Shown: positions 18,682 to 27,629 of the stretch, piece after piece
Layout of the letters: each line of letters begins with the position of its first letter
How positions within the stretch are numbered: the stretch's first letter is position 1
Assembly: GCF_002836505.1 (NCBI RefSeq)
Contig: NZ_PJBF01000059.1
Coordinates: 124,001-188,000 of the forward strand
Origin: Psychrobacter sp. Choline-02u-9
Lineage (GTDB): Bacteria; Pseudomonadota; Gammaproteobacteria; Pseudomonadales; Moraxellaceae
DNA: 64,000 nt
Reading direction: 5' to 3'
Program-made: the position numbers and the translations under genes
Notes under the pieces: model-generated
The model's input: the letters and a program-made list of their open reading frames with translations, nothing else
Told to the model about the DNA's origin: nothing
Database searches by the model: none

Positions 18682-18729
18682 AGGATACTGGTATAATCCT
18701 CTCTCAACGCTTAAGTAGCCATGTAGACC

Positions 18730-18764
18730 AAAGGCTTTGTTTATGAATAAACAAAGCCTTTTTT
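18730..18764 (+). terminator. Rho-independent terminator after the GST gene
   Basis: A 13-bp stem AAAGGCTTTGTTT / AAACAAAGCCTTT with loop ATGAAT and a following T-run, 49 bp after the GST stop codon. Confidence 0.9.
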
Positions 18765-18775
18765 AGGATAATGTT

Positions 18776-19087
18776 ATGACAGACCTAAATACCTCGAATA
18801 AAGACAATCTGAAGCAAGATAGCCTAGACAAAGATGACAATCAGTCAGCAACTCAAACATCACTTAATAAGCAAGATACCAGTATGCAAGAAAATAATAG
18901 ACAACAGATTAATAGCCAACAAGTCTCTATCAAATCGTGGTCACAGAAAATCCTGGTGGTAATTCTGTGTGCGGCGAGCTTCTATGGTGGTTGGAAATCT
19001 TACGAATCAAATATGGTAAATGAGTGCACTGCCAATGGCGGACAAATGGTTGAAGGTCAAAAAACCATGATATGCCAATTGTCATAA
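18776..19087 (+). CDS. Small single-pass membrane protein, unknown
   Basis: Product of 103 residues. Residues 1-55 are Asn/Gln/Asp/Ser/Lys-rich and probably disordered. One hydrophobic helix follows (KILVVILCAASFYGGW, about residues 58-75), then a short outer tail with two cysteines (ECTANGGQMV ... MICQLS) that could form a disulfide. It begins 12 bp after the T-run of the previous terminator; no clear promoter is seen. I do not recognise the family. Confidence 0.55.
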   Translation: MTDLNTSNKDNLKQDSLDKDDNQSATQTSLNKQDTSMQENNRQQINSQQVSIKSWSQKILVVILCAASFYGGWKSYESNMVNECTANGGQMVEGQKTMICQLS

Positions 19088-19191
19088 CTAGGGTATATTC
19101 TTCGTTTATCTTATTTCTGTCATTGTTTTCATAATGAAGAGACGTTCTCGTACTTCTGAGCCAGTACTCCTGATAAATAAAAGGCATCATT

Positions 19192-20328
19192 ATGCTAAAG
19201 CTAACCTTTTTGGGAACCTCTGCAGGTGTACCGACCAAACAGCGTAATGTGACCGCATTGGCCATAGAGTGTTTGAATCCACATACCTCTGGCGTACAGC
19301 AAGGAAGTCGTCAACAGAATAATCAGAGTAAGAAATCGCGTCCATGGGTGCTGATTGATTGCGGTGAAGGCACGCAGCAGCAATTACTACGTACCAAACT
19401 CTCCTTACATCAATTAGCTGCTATCTGCATCACTCATGTGCATGGTGATCATTGCTATGGTCTACCAGGGTTGCTAGCTAGTGCTGCCATGTCAGGACGC
19501 CGTGAGCCATTAACTTTGATTGCCCCAAAAGCGATTGCTACTTTGCTTGATGCCATTACCGCTACTACAGAGCTTTATCTACCTTTTGCTCTCAATTTTA
19601 TAGCGATTGAAGAGGTATTAGCTGAGCAAGGTGATACGAACAAGGTTAACATTAGCTTAAGTGACCAACAGCAGCTTGATATTGATATCACGCTGCTATC
19701 ACATCGGGTTGCTTCTCATGCCTTTGGTATTACTCAGACTATTAGCCGCCGCACCCTTAATACAGATAAGCTTGTGGCGGATGGTATTCCAGCAAGTGCA
19801 CTGTGGGGTAAATTGCAGCAAGGCGAAGATGTCACGACTGAGGACAATAGACAATTGCACTCAGTAGACTATGTCGACGATGAGGTACAGCGGACGCGAG
19901 TGGTGGTGGCAGGAGACAATGATGCGCCAAATTTGTTAAGCAAAGCCGTTATCAATGCGGATTTATTGGTGCATGAAGCCACTTATACGCATGAGGTCAT
20001 GATGGCTATTCAAGCCAGAAACCCTGACTATGACCCAATGCATAGCAGTGCGCATGTGGTGGGCACATTCGCGCAAAAGATGAACCTGAAAAACATCATT
20101 TTGACCCACTTTAGCGCTCGCTATCAGGGTTTTGATAATCCAGATAGCGAAACGCCAAATATGGCATATATTCGTTTAGATGCTGAGAGCGTCTACAAAG
20201 GTAATCTATGGCTGGCGGCAGATTTTGACCAATATATGGTTGATGGTGCAGTTGAATCGGTAAGCAATCAAGAGAACAGGCAAGAAGAGAGTCGCGTGCA
20301 GTATATAGGCTCTGCACGCAGTGATTAG
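19192..20328 (+). CDS. rnz: Ribonuclease Z
   Basis: Metallo-beta-lactamase-fold tRNA 3'-endonuclease of the short form. Seen: MLKLTFLGTSAGVPTKQRNV at the N-terminus, the zinc motif THVHGDHCYGLPG near residues 82-94, VVAGDND with the metal-bridging Asp, HEATY, and the last His in ILTHFSARYQG. It has 378 residues against roughly 305-330 for most bacterial RNase Z. Inserts lie after residue 30 (a Gln/Ser/Asn-rich stretch) and around residue 220, and the C-terminal tail is hydrophilic. Converges with the DUF815 gene; no terminator stands out in the 40-bp gap. Confidence 0.93.
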   Translation: MLKLTFLGTSAGVPTKQRNVTALAIECLNPHTSGVQQGSRQQNNQSKKSRPWVLIDCGEGTQQQLLRTKLSLHQLAAICITHVHGDHCYGLPGLLASAAMSGRREPLTLIAPKAIATLLDAITATTELYLPFALNFIAIEEVLAEQGDTNKVNISLSDQQQLDIDITLLSHRVASHAFGITQTISRRTLNTDKLVADGIPASALWGKLQQGEDVTTEDNRQLHSVDYVDDEVQRTRVVVAGDNDAPNLLSKAVINADLLVHEATYTHEVMMAIQARNPDYDPMHSSAHVVGTFAQKMNLKNIILTHFSARYQGFDNPDSETPNMAYIRLDAESVYKGNLWLAADFDQYMVDGAVESVSNQENRQEESRVQYIGSARSD

Positions 20329-20368
20329 ACATCGTTAAGCTTAGATATGATTTAGCGTTAAATATGAC

Positions 20369-21340
20369 CTAGTGCTTACTGTCTTCGATAGCCAATTGTG
20401 TTTTACCACTCCAAAAACGGCTAAATTGATAAGCAACTCGTCCTGAGCGACCACCACGTTCTGAGGCCCAGCGTAGCGCATCCTTTCTGATCTTATCAGG
20501 CATAGACTGACTTGCTAAAATGTCCTTAGCATCATTATCTATATCAGCTGAGATTTTTTGCTGCTCTAAATTCAGATAATGCTGAACAATATGCAGATAA
20601 GTCTGCTGATCCATAGGATGGAAGGTGAGGGACAAACCGAATCGATCTGATAATGACACGGTCTCATCAATAGCTTCATAGGGATTTACTTCATCCGTCT
20701 GCCCATTATAGATATCGACATTGTCTTTCATCATCTGCGGTAGCAAGCGACGACGATTACTGGTGGCGTAGACCAGTAGTTTGTCTTGCTCAGAGTCTAG
20801 CGAGCCATCGAGTACGCTCTTTAGCGCACGATAGCTTTCGTCTTGACCATTAAAAGCGAGGTCATCGCAGTATACGATATAGCGGCAATGACAATCTGCT
20901 GGTAGGGCATTAATAGCAGCACGAATCTTGTCCAATACTTGCAGATCATCGCGGGCAACCTCAATAATACGCAAGCCTTCACTATGATGGGCTTGTAGCA
21001 AAGCGCGAATCAATGATGATTTACCGGCACCGCGTGTCCCTGACATCAATACATGGTTGGCAGGGTAACCTTTAATAAACTGGCGGGTGTTTTGTACTAA
21101 CTTCGACTTTTGCGTATCGATACCATGCAAGTCATCTAAGCTCAAAAACAGGTTGACCGACAAAGGCTGCAGGTGACCAGTGCGTCCACCAACCCAGCGA
21201 TAAGCAAGCTGGCTCGGGTCGATTTCAATAGTTGGTGTGACTCGCTCTTGTAAGTATTGACTGAGTAAGTCTAACAACGGTGCGGGTAGGGCATAAGTAG
21301 GTTGATCAGATGGCATGGTCGGGATAGTTGGTTGTGACAT
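20369..21340 (-). CDS. DUF815-family AAA+ ATPase
   Basis: P-loop ATPase of 323 residues. Walker A is SGTRGAGKSSLIRALL; the following block YIVYCDDLAFNGQDESYRAL (Walker B CDDL) and LLVYATSNRRRLLPQMM (sensor 1) are the hallmarks of the DUF815 group, whose physiological role is not established. SLSDRFGLSLTFHPMDQQTY continues the AAA+ lid. The frame extends 14 codons upstream to a TTG at 21382; I prefer the ATG at 21340 (MSQPTIPTMP). Divergent from the kinase gene, with about 180 bp between the starts. Confidence 0.85.
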   Translation of the reverse strand: MSQPTIPTMPSDQPTYALPAPLLDLLSQYLQERVTPTIEIDPSQLAYRWVGGRTGHLQPLSVNLFLSLDDLHGIDTQKSKLVQNTRQFIKGYPANHVLMSGTRGAGKSSLIRALLQAHHSEGLRIIEVARDDLQVLDKIRAAINALPADCHCRYIVYCDDLAFNGQDESYRALKSVLDGSLDSEQDKLLVYATSNRRRLLPQMMKDNVDIYNGQTDEVNPYEAIDETVSLSDRFGLSLTFHPMDQQTYLHIVQHYLNLEQQKISADIDNDAKDILASQSMPDKIRKDALRWASERGGRSGRVAYQFSRFWSGKTQLAIEDSKH

Positions 21341-21517
21341 AGTGGCTCTAGCAATTAAGGTTGTCTTTAATACCATACCCAAAAATACAATTAACGCTGC
21401 TGAAATTTCAGTGCCTACAATCTTAGTACCTATTAATCGTAGTACTTGTAACCATTATTCGCGCTATTATTATCTTTGGAAATGATACGAATGAGAAGGC
21501 AATAATCTCACTATATT

Positions 21518-22558
21518 ATGAGAAACAATACCATGGAAAATAGTGCCAGTAATCCGTCTATTACGCAAGCCTTGCAAGCTCAAGCAATGCAGCTATTGCC
21601 CATTATTTCCCAAGAACTGGACGCACAACATTTTAGTGAGATAGTACATCAACGTATTGCTCAGCAAAGCACAGAACAAACGCAAGATATCAAAACGCAA
21701 AATATCGACAATACTTACTTCCAAGGTTTAACACGTGCCCAGCATCCACAATTTGGTAGCGTGATGATTAAATGGCAGTTGAGTGATGGCGTTTATCCTA
21801 TCGCTTCTGATTTAACTCATGAAGCGGATATTTTAGCTGCTGTAAATGCTTCATTAAAAATCAAAGATAACGTTATCGCACCACCACTATTGGCTCATCA
21901 TTGCGTGGATGTTCAGATACTATCGCAGTTGCAACGACTAGTTATAGTAGTCACACATTATTACTCTAATGGTAGCTTGGCGAGTCAACTGACCGCTTCA
22001 AAACATCTGTCATTGAGAGCATCACAAAAGCATCATTTCATCACTCAGGCTGCATACTTGATAGCTAATTTGCATCAGGCTGGTTGGCTACATAATGATA
22101 TTAAACCCAGTAATATCTTGGTTGAAGGTTCTGATGATGAGTGGCCTGTAGATACCATGAGCAATAGTCTGCCTCCTAGATTATTACTCACTGATTTTGC
22201 TTTATCACAACGTGTTACGGTGGCTAATAGCCAACCAAATCCTGCTGGCACACCAGCGTATCTCGCACCTGAGCGCTGGCAAGGACAGGGTGCAACGGTG
22301 CAAAGTGATATCTACGCGTTTGGCATCATGATGGTTGAGATATTAACAGGCACGCGACCGTTTCAGGTAAGTAGCAATAGCCATGATAAATCAAAAGCGT
22401 GGGCGATTCAGCATTGCCAGCAACCTATTCCAACATTGTCAGCAGAATATAGTCACTATCAATATATGGTCGATAAAGCATTGGCGAAGCGGGTAGAGAG
22501 ACGGTATCAGAGTCTGGAAGAGGTATTGGAGGGTTTAACATTATTAGAAAATAGCTAA
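21518..22558 (+). CDS. Eukaryotic-like Ser/Thr protein kinase
   Basis: Hanks-type kinase of 346 residues without membrane or sensor domain. Key residues seen: ATP-binding Lys in VMIKW (85), helix-C Glu in HEADIL (102), catalytic HNDIKPSN (Asp194, Asn199), TDFALS in place of DFG (Asp226), GTPAYLAPERW activation/P+1 loop, and SDIYAFGIMMVEILTGTRPF. The Gly-rich loop is degenerate. The HRD-to-HND and DFG-to-DFA changes keep the catalytic aspartates, so activity is plausible. ATGs at 21518 and 21533 are both possible, with poor ribosome-binding sites. Substrate and partner phosphatase are not evident nearby. Confidence 0.85.
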   Translation: MRNNTMENSASNPSITQALQAQAMQLLPIISQELDAQHFSEIVHQRIAQQSTEQTQDIKTQNIDNTYFQGLTRAQHPQFGSVMIKWQLSDGVYPIASDLTHEADILAAVNASLKIKDNVIAPPLLAHHCVDVQILSQLQRLVIVVTHYYSNGSLASQLTASKHLSLRASQKHHFITQAAYLIANLHQAGWLHNDIKPSNILVEGSDDEWPVDTMSNSLPPRLLLTDFALSQRVTVANSQPNPAGTPAYLAPERWQGQGATVQSDIYAFGIMMVEILTGTRPFQVSSNSHDKSKAWAIQHCQQPIPTLSAEYSHYQYMVDKALAKRVERRYQSLEEVLEGLTLLENS

Positions 22559-22729
22559 GTTTATGATTTTATTTTCAAAAAGTGATTGTTTGTAGTATTC
22601 ACATATTACCCAGTCGTTGTTTTTTATGTTTGAATGGATATTCAGACTCATTTTAAGCGAAGTCGCTACAAATTAATTTGGGTTCCCGTATTTCATTACA
22701 ATATTTCATTACGATACAGTGAGAATATC

Positions 22730-23287
22730 ATGGCTAAAGTACTTATCATTACCGGTGATTTTGTTGAAGATTATGAAAACATGGTTCCGTTCCAAGCGCT
22801 TCTAGCGATGGGACATGAGGTTGATGCTGTATGCCCAGATAAAGTGGCAGGTGATAGCATCGCGACCTCAATACACGACTTTGAAGGTGATCAAACTTAT
22901 ACCGAAAAACGCGGTCATAACTTTACCCTTAATGCGTCTTTTGCAGATATTAATGTCGCAGATTACGATGCTTTGTATTTACCAGGTGGACGTGCGCCAG
23001 AATACTTGCGTTTGAATGCTAAGGTCATTGCAATGATTCAGCATTTTGCAAATACTGGTAAACCAATTGCATCAGTTTGTCATGGGCCGCAATTGCTGAC
23101 GGCTGCTGGCGTATTGAAAGGCAGAAAAGTATCTGCTTATCCTGCGTGTCAGCCAGAAATAGAAATGGCTGGCGCTGAGTATGTCGAGTTACCTATGGAT
23201 GGTGCTATTACCGATGGACAACTGGTAACGGCTCCTGCGTGGCCTGCCCACCCAGCTATGCTGAAGCAATTTGTTGCTTTGCTATAA
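22730..23287 (+). CDS. DJ-1/PfpI family protein
   Basis: Flavodoxin-like fold of 185 residues of the class I glutamine-amidotransferase/DJ-1/PfpI superfamily. It begins [20 protein letters not shown], with the acidic residue (Glu) that pairs with the nucleophile. [13 protein letters not shown] precedes the nucleophile elbow SVCHGPQLL (Cys about residue 121). Members act as glyoxalases, deglycases or chaperones; the exact activity cannot be told. The ATG at 22730 gives a normal family N-terminus; a longer frame from 22634 adds 32 unrelated residues. Confidence 0.88.
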   Translation: MAKVLIITGDFVEDYENMVPFQALLAMGHEVDAVCPDKVAGDSIATSIHDFEGDQTYTEKRGHNFTLNASFADINVADYDALYLPGGRAPEYLRLNAKVIAMIQHFANTGKPIASVCHGPQLLTAAGVLKGRKVSAYPACQPEIEMAGAEYVELPMDGAITDGQLVTAPAWPAHPAMLKQFVALL

Positions 23288-23295
23288 TCTTTAAT

Positions 23296-23325
23296 TAGGG
23301 TCTGTTGAATATTCAATAGACCCTA
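23296..23325. repeat. 30-bp near-perfect palindrome between PfpI-like and RHH genes
   Basis: The left half TAGGGTCTGTTGAAT (23296-23310) and the right half ATTCAATAGACCCTA (23311-23325) are inverted copies with one mismatch, with essentially no loop. No T-run follows (GCATCAAG), so it is a poor terminator. It lies 8 bp after the PfpI-like stop and 17 bp before the ribbon-helix-helix gene start, a fair position for an operator or processing site. Confidence 0.5.
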
Positions 23326-23342
23326 GCATCAAGAGAGGATAT

Positions 23343-23741
23343 ATGTGCCAATTGTTTATTAGTGCTGACGACAGTTTGTGGAGCTCTAAAACCAAATCAC
23401 TTCGAATTCAGGGAGTAGTCACATCAATTCGTTTAGAAGTGTTTTTTTGGGATATATTAGAAGAGTTGTCATTTCGGGATCAAATGACGGTTAATCAGCT
23501 GATCACTAAGCTATACCTTGAATCTCTCGATGCTGATCATGATATTGGTAATTTCACCTCTTTTTTAAGAGTTTGTTGTTCTCGTTATTTATCCTTAATA
23601 GCAGATGGCGATCTTTCTCGCGAAACAAGATTGCCTTTAGAAAAAGTCGATGCGAAAAATATCATTCAACGTGAAACCCGTCGTAAGAATCAACGTAATG
23701 CGTTATTCAATGACAGTGAGCAAAATATTTCTATTAATTAG
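23343..23741 (+). CDS. Ribbon-helix-helix domain protein
   Basis: Product of 132 residues. TSIRLEVFFWDILEELSFRD followed by QMTVNQLITKLY (about residues 27-60) matches the RHH_4-type ribbon-helix-helix fold: a short beta strand (SIRLE) and two helices that form a DNA-binding dimer. The remainder is helical (FTSFLRVCCSRYLSLI) with a basic, Asn-rich tail. It may bind the palindrome immediately upstream, or be a non-DNA-binding relative. GAGAGGAT 5 bases before the ATG is a good ribosome-binding site. Confidence 0.7.
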   Translation: MCQLFISADDSLWSSKTKSLRIQGVVTSIRLEVFFWDILEELSFRDQMTVNQLITKLYLESLDADHDIGNFTSFLRVCCSRYLSLIADGDLSRETRLPLEKVDAKNIIQRETRRKNQRNALFNDSEQNISIN

Positions 23742-23895
23742 CTGTGCTTATAGCGAGTGCATGAAAGCATTGATTCAGAGGGTAGAGTGTCGCTATTAGC
23801 GTATGGATGAAGTGTTAAAGGACTTATAAAGGGTAGAAAAGTAGATTAATACTTTTAATAAGATGTTTTATAGTTCTAATACCAAATTCCAGACA

Positions 23896-23926
23896 CAAAA
23901 AAACCTGCTAAAAAGCAGGTTTTGAT
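23896..23926 (-). terminator. Terminator of tRNA-Leu
   Basis: A 10-bp stem AAAACCTGCT / AGCAGGTTTT. Read on the minus strand it is followed by seven T residues, and it lies about 30 bp past the tRNA 3' end. The 23742-23895 stretch before it holds nothing I can call. Confidence 0.8.
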
Positions 23927-23954
23927 ATTTGGTCTAAGATGTACTATCCGAAAA

Positions 23955-24039
23955 TGGTGGGGCTGGAGAGACTCGAACTCTCACACCTTGCGGCGCCAGA
24001 ACCTAAATCTGGTGCGTCTACCAATTCCGCCACAGCCCC
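23955..24039 (-). tRNA. tRNA-Leu (anticodon UAG)
   Basis: Class II tRNA of 85 nt with CCA encoded. Acceptor GGGGCTG pairs with CAGCCCC. The anticodon arm CCAGA-TTTAGGT-TCTGG gives anticodon TAG, reading CUN leucine codons. A variable arm typical of tRNA-Leu and a T arm containing GTTCGAGTC are present. It stands alone, with its own promoter and terminator. Confidence 0.96.
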
Positions 24040-24127
24040 ATTTTCGTTACTCTATCATCAAAAGCGGTTAAACTCAAACGCTATCTAGACAGTTAACTGA
24101 TTCGGTAGTGCGTCTCAGTGGTTGGCT

Positions 24128-24155
24128 ATTATATAGAGTTTTAATTGTTTGGCAA
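24128..24155 (-). promoter_or_regulatory. Promoter of tRNA-Leu
   Basis: On the minus strand: TTGCCA (24155-24150), 16-bp spacer, TATAAT (24133-24128). The -10 is perfect and the -35 matches at five of six positions. The predicted start near 24121 gives a leader of about 80 nt before the tRNA. Confidence 0.7.
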
Positions 24156-24257
24156 CCCCTATTTGCAATTATTTTTAATTATTTATCATTTATTTTCGAT
24201 ATTAATTTTAAGTAATTGATATCAATAATAATTTAATATCGTATTTTATGCGTTTCT

Positions 24258-26039
24258 TTATTCTTTAGTTGGTACTCTCGGGGCAGAGATATCCAATTGC
24301 TGCAATTTGCGTGTCAGAGTATTGCGTCCCCAACCAAGTAAGCTCGCGGCTTCTATCTTTTTACCACCGCTATGATTGAGTGCTGCTGTTAATAAAACAC
24401 GCTCAAACTCAGGGGTTGCTGTTTGCAGAATATCAGTTTCACCCGTGCTTAGCGACTGCTCAGCCCAATCAGCCAATGCTTGTTGCCAACTTTGGCTTTT
24501 AGGCAACGGGCTACTTCGCTCATTTTGATGACTGTTTAATGCACTGCCATTTAATACATCGCCACTTTGTACCAAGTTCTCTTGAGCGTCTTCATGTGAT
24601 GCGCCGTGCTCTTCATAAAGCACCGTATTAGGTGAGATGTTTTCAAGTAGCTCTGGTGGCAGATCTGTCGCCATCACAGTATCACCAGTGGCCATCACCG
24701 TGAGCCACAAGCAGACGTTTTCTAATTGACGCACGTTACCACGCCAGTCAAACGTTTGCATAATTTGCAATGCGGCAGGATGTAGATGCTTCGGAGAGGT
24801 ACTCATTTGCTCTGCGGCAGACTGCATAAAGTAGAGGGCTAATGCAGGAATGTCTTCAGGGCGTGTACGTAGTGGTGGTAGGGGTAACCGAATGACATTG
24901 AGACGATAAAACAAATCTTCGCGGAATCGGCTTTGTTTTACCAGCTCTTCTAAGTTTTGATGAGTGGCTGCGATGATACGCACGTCGACCTTTATTGGCT
25001 GCTGACCACCAACACGATAAAACTCACCATTGGCCAGTACGCGTAACAGCCGTGTTTGAGTGCTAAAAGGCATGTCACCGATTTCGTCTAAGAATAAAGT
25101 ACCGCCGTCTGCCTGCTCAAAACGGCCTTGACGCATTGTCGCTGCACCAGTGAACGCGCCTTTTTCGTGACCGAATAGCTCAGACTCGATCAAGTCATGT
25201 GGTATGGCTGCCATATTAAGCGCAATAAACGGTTGCTGTTTACGCGGGGAGTGTTGGTGCAATGCACTGGCAACCAACTCTTTACCCGTTCCAGACTCGC
25301 CAGTGATTAAGACGGAAATGGGGGATTGAGCCAGCCTGCCAATAGCGCGAAACACCGTTTGCATGGCTGGTGACTGTCCAATGATGCCGCTAGGGTTCCC
25401 ATTATCTTTGGTTACGCCGGCACTTTTGTTCTTATTGTCTTTGGTTGTCTTACTAGAAGATGCGGCTTTAGGTTTTATCAGGTCTTCGGTAGACGTGTCA
25501 GACGTTGTATTGGTATTGGGTTCATCAGAAAGGGAAACAGTCGTTGTTTCTAAATTGGGCTGATAATTGATGGCTTTATAAATCGTTGCAACTGCATCAT
25601 CTAAGTCAAAAGGCTTGGGCAGGTATTCAAAAGCACCAGTCTGATAGCTATTGATAGCAGAGGTCAGGTCTGAATGTGCCGTCATAATTACGATTGGCAT
25701 TTTGGGGAAATGCTGATGGACCCAGTCGCTAAAAGACAATCCATCCATCATTGGCATACGAATATCGGTCAGTATGACGTCAGGTAATTGCTCAGCTGAC
25801 TCTTGCTGTTTTAACACATCGTTAAGGCGAGTCCATGCTGCTTGTGCTTGAGTAAAACTGATAACGGTCAATCCAGCATCTTCAAACGTGTCGGCCAACA
25901 CCATACGTAGGGCTGCATCGTCATCGATTAACCACAATGTTGCAGGGTGGTCGCTGGGTGCATTATTCACAGTTACTATTTGTGATTGTGGTGATTGATC
26001 ATCGCTTTTAGGTTGGAGGTCGTCGCTATATTCAGTCAT
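24258..26039 (-). CDS. ntrC: Nitrogen regulation response regulator (NtrC)
   Basis: Sigma-54 activator with three domains. The receiver has the phospho-acceptor Asp92 in DVILTDIRMPMMDG. The AAA+ domain has Walker A GESGTGKE near residue 247, the sigma-54 loop GAFTGA near 295 and TLFLDEIGDMP. A Fis-type helix-turn-helix closes the protein (HSGGKKIEAASLLGWGRNTL). It has 593 residues against about 470 in E. coli. The extra length is a 33-residue N-terminal lead, a Ser/Thr/Lys-rich linker between receiver and AAA+ (about 165-220), and an insert before the HTH (about 475-530). It follows ntrB by 90 bp on the same strand and controls nitrogen-limitation genes. Confidence 0.92.
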   Translation of the reverse strand: MTEYSDDLQPKSDDQSPQSQIVTVNNAPSDHPATLWLIDDDAALRMVLADTFEDAGLTVISFTQAQAAWTRLNDVLKQQESAEQLPDVILTDIRMPMMDGLSFSDWVHQHFPKMPIVIMTAHSDLTSAINSYQTGAFEYLPKPFDLDDAVATIYKAINYQPNLETTTVSLSDEPNTNTTSDTSTEDLIKPKAASSSKTTKDNKNKSAGVTKDNGNPSGIIGQSPAMQTVFRAIGRLAQSPISVLITGESGTGKELVASALHQHSPRKQQPFIALNMAAIPHDLIESELFGHEKGAFTGAATMRQGRFEQADGGTLFLDEIGDMPFSTQTRLLRVLANGEFYRVGGQQPIKVDVRIIAATHQNLEELVKQSRFREDLFYRLNVIRLPLPPLRTRPEDIPALALYFMQSAAEQMSTSPKHLHPAALQIMQTFDWRGNVRQLENVCLWLTVMATGDTVMATDLPPELLENISPNTVLYEEHGASHEDAQENLVQSGDVLNGSALNSHQNERSSPLPKSQSWQQALADWAEQSLSTGETDILQTATPEFERVLLTAALNHSGGKKIEAASLLGWGRNTLTRKLQQLDISAPRVPTKE

Positions 26040-26129
26040 GTATTGGGCCTAATCAGCAATTATTGATGGTAAGTTGGGGATTGGGAGTTGGCGTTATGAA
26101 ACTTAGCAGCCTTTAATTCATAATTTATT

Positions 26130-27494
26130 TTATGTCTCAGTGATGGGTTGAGTAAATGGTAGATATAGCGTAAATCGGGTTTGCTTATCTTCTTGCTCTT
26201 TTGTCGAGCTCACATCAATCATACCATGATGATGACTGATAATATCTTGGACGATGGATAATCCAAGACCTGTACCGGCTGCACGGCTAGTGACCATTGG
26301 GAAAAATATCTGACCGATCAATGCTGGATCAATACCTGAGCCATTATCAGTAATAGTAATTTGCATCACTTGCTTGTGCTGCTGCCCGACGATCGTATGC
26401 TGAAAGGCAACCCGCGTTTGAATATGCAATGTCGGTTGATAATCAGAATTGCCCTCAGTTTGTATGGCAGATTGTGGTGATTCTTGAGACTCTGAGATTT
26501 TATTCTGTTGTAGCGTTTGTTCGAACTCAGTCATCGACTCACAAGCATTATTAATAAGGTTTAAAAACACTTGAATCAGCTGATCCTTATCTGCACACAA
26601 CTCTGGCAATGATAAATCATAATCACGCTGTAACACTACCTGTGGATACTGATTGGTCACTAAGGTTAAGACATGCTCTAAAGGCTCATGGATATTGAGC
26701 GTTTGCCAGTTTGGCAGTTGATTGGAACCCAGAAGCTGCCCAATAAGATGGGTTAACCGATCAGTCTCTGAAATAATAATGTCCGTATAGTTGCGCAGTT
26801 TTTGATTCATTTTTTGCAAATCATGCTGCGCGTCAATGTTAGTAGTTGTCAAAGCATTATCAACACTAGAGGTGCTAGTGGTAGATGCGTCGCTGAATTT
26901 AATAAACTGCCGTTGCAACAGTTGGGCTGCCCCGCGAATACCAGCAAGAGGGTTCTTTATTTCGTGTGCTACCGAGCGTAGCATATGACGGGCAACTGTG
27001 TATTGCTGCTGTTGACGCTGCTCCTCAGAAATACGACTTTGCCGATCTTTACCCCACATCTCGATAATAAAATAAGGCTGCTGTTCATAGATGACTGGTG
27101 TGACGCTATAGTCGACTGACAATGATAAATTACCGTTTAACGGTGTTTTTATGATGTGGTCATGATCGATAAAAGGCTGCTGATAGTTCTGCGCTTGCAC
27201 AAAGCGCTCCGTCAACGAATATGCTGGCTCGCTCGAAGCCTCGTTTTCATTTATATCACCACTATCATTATCGATAAATGCAGTATCTTTAGTCTTTAAT
27301 TCATCAGGTGCGAGCAGTGTCAATATTGATTGATTGATTAGTCTGCCGCTACTAATGGCGAGTAGCTGCTCGGCTTGAGCATTCAACCGTGTGATTGATA
27401 GCTCATCGTTAACCCATAAAATAGCGGTGAATAAATGCTGAGATATAAATGCGAGGTCAGGGGTTGTTTTGGCGGTTATAAAATCAGCGTTCAT
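26130..27494 (-). CDS. ntrB: Nitrogen regulation sensor histidine kinase (NtrB)
   Basis: Cytoplasmic two-component kinase of 454 residues that phosphorylates NtrC under nitrogen limitation and is switched by PII. Seen: an N-terminal PAS-like domain (ILWVNDELSITRLNAQAEQL), H-box SVAHEIKNPLAGIRGAAQLL with His177, an N-box around FLNLINNACESM, and G-boxes DNGSGID and GTGLGLSIVQDIISHHHG. No membrane helix is present, which fits NtrB. It is somewhat longer than E. coli NtrB (349), with acidic or Ser-rich inserts near residues 65-95, 205-220 and 325-350. Divergent from rimO. Confidence 0.92.
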   Translation of the reverse strand: MNADFITAKTTPDLAFISQHLFTAILWVNDELSITRLNAQAEQLLAISSGRLINQSILTLLAPDELKTKDTAFIDNDSGDINENEASSEPAYSLTERFVQAQNYQQPFIDHDHIIKTPLNGNLSLSVDYSVTPVIYEQQPYFIIEMWGKDRQSRISEEQRQQQQYTVARHMLRSVAHEIKNPLAGIRGAAQLLQRQFIKFSDASTTSTSSVDNALTTTNIDAQHDLQKMNQKLRNYTDIIISETDRLTHLIGQLLGSNQLPNWQTLNIHEPLEHVLTLVTNQYPQVVLQRDYDLSLPELCADKDQLIQVFLNLINNACESMTEFEQTLQQNKISESQESPQSAIQTEGNSDYQPTLHIQTRVAFQHTIVGQQHKQVMQITITDNGSGIDPALIGQIFFPMVTSRAAGTGLGLSIVQDIISHHHGMIDVSSTKEQEDKQTRFTLYLPFTQPITET

Positions 27495-27566
27495 CAGTAG
27501 GGCCCAAAAAAGTCAGATGCTTGAGATAATATTTAACCACAAATCAAGACTATAGAGCGGCAAAAC

Positions 27567-27595
27567 TGGTGATTTTTGCAAAAAAAACGTACAAT
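27567..27595 (+). promoter_or_regulatory. Candidate rimO promoter
   Basis: TACAAT at 27590-27595 is a good -10, 35 bp upstream of the rimO ATG. The region about 17 bp before it (TGGTGA) is a weak -35. It resembles the TACAAT-GCGC context seen before pyrH. Confidence 0.35.
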
Positions 27596-27629
27596 GCGCT
27601 CAGCCAATTTATCTCTAGCAAGGTCAGCC

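Noticed and set aside
20341-21382. The DUF815 gene as a DnaA-loader or IS21 IstB ATPase
   Set aside because: The CDDL and YATSNRRRLLP blocks and their order fit DUF815. There is no transposase neighbour and no DnaC/IstB signature.
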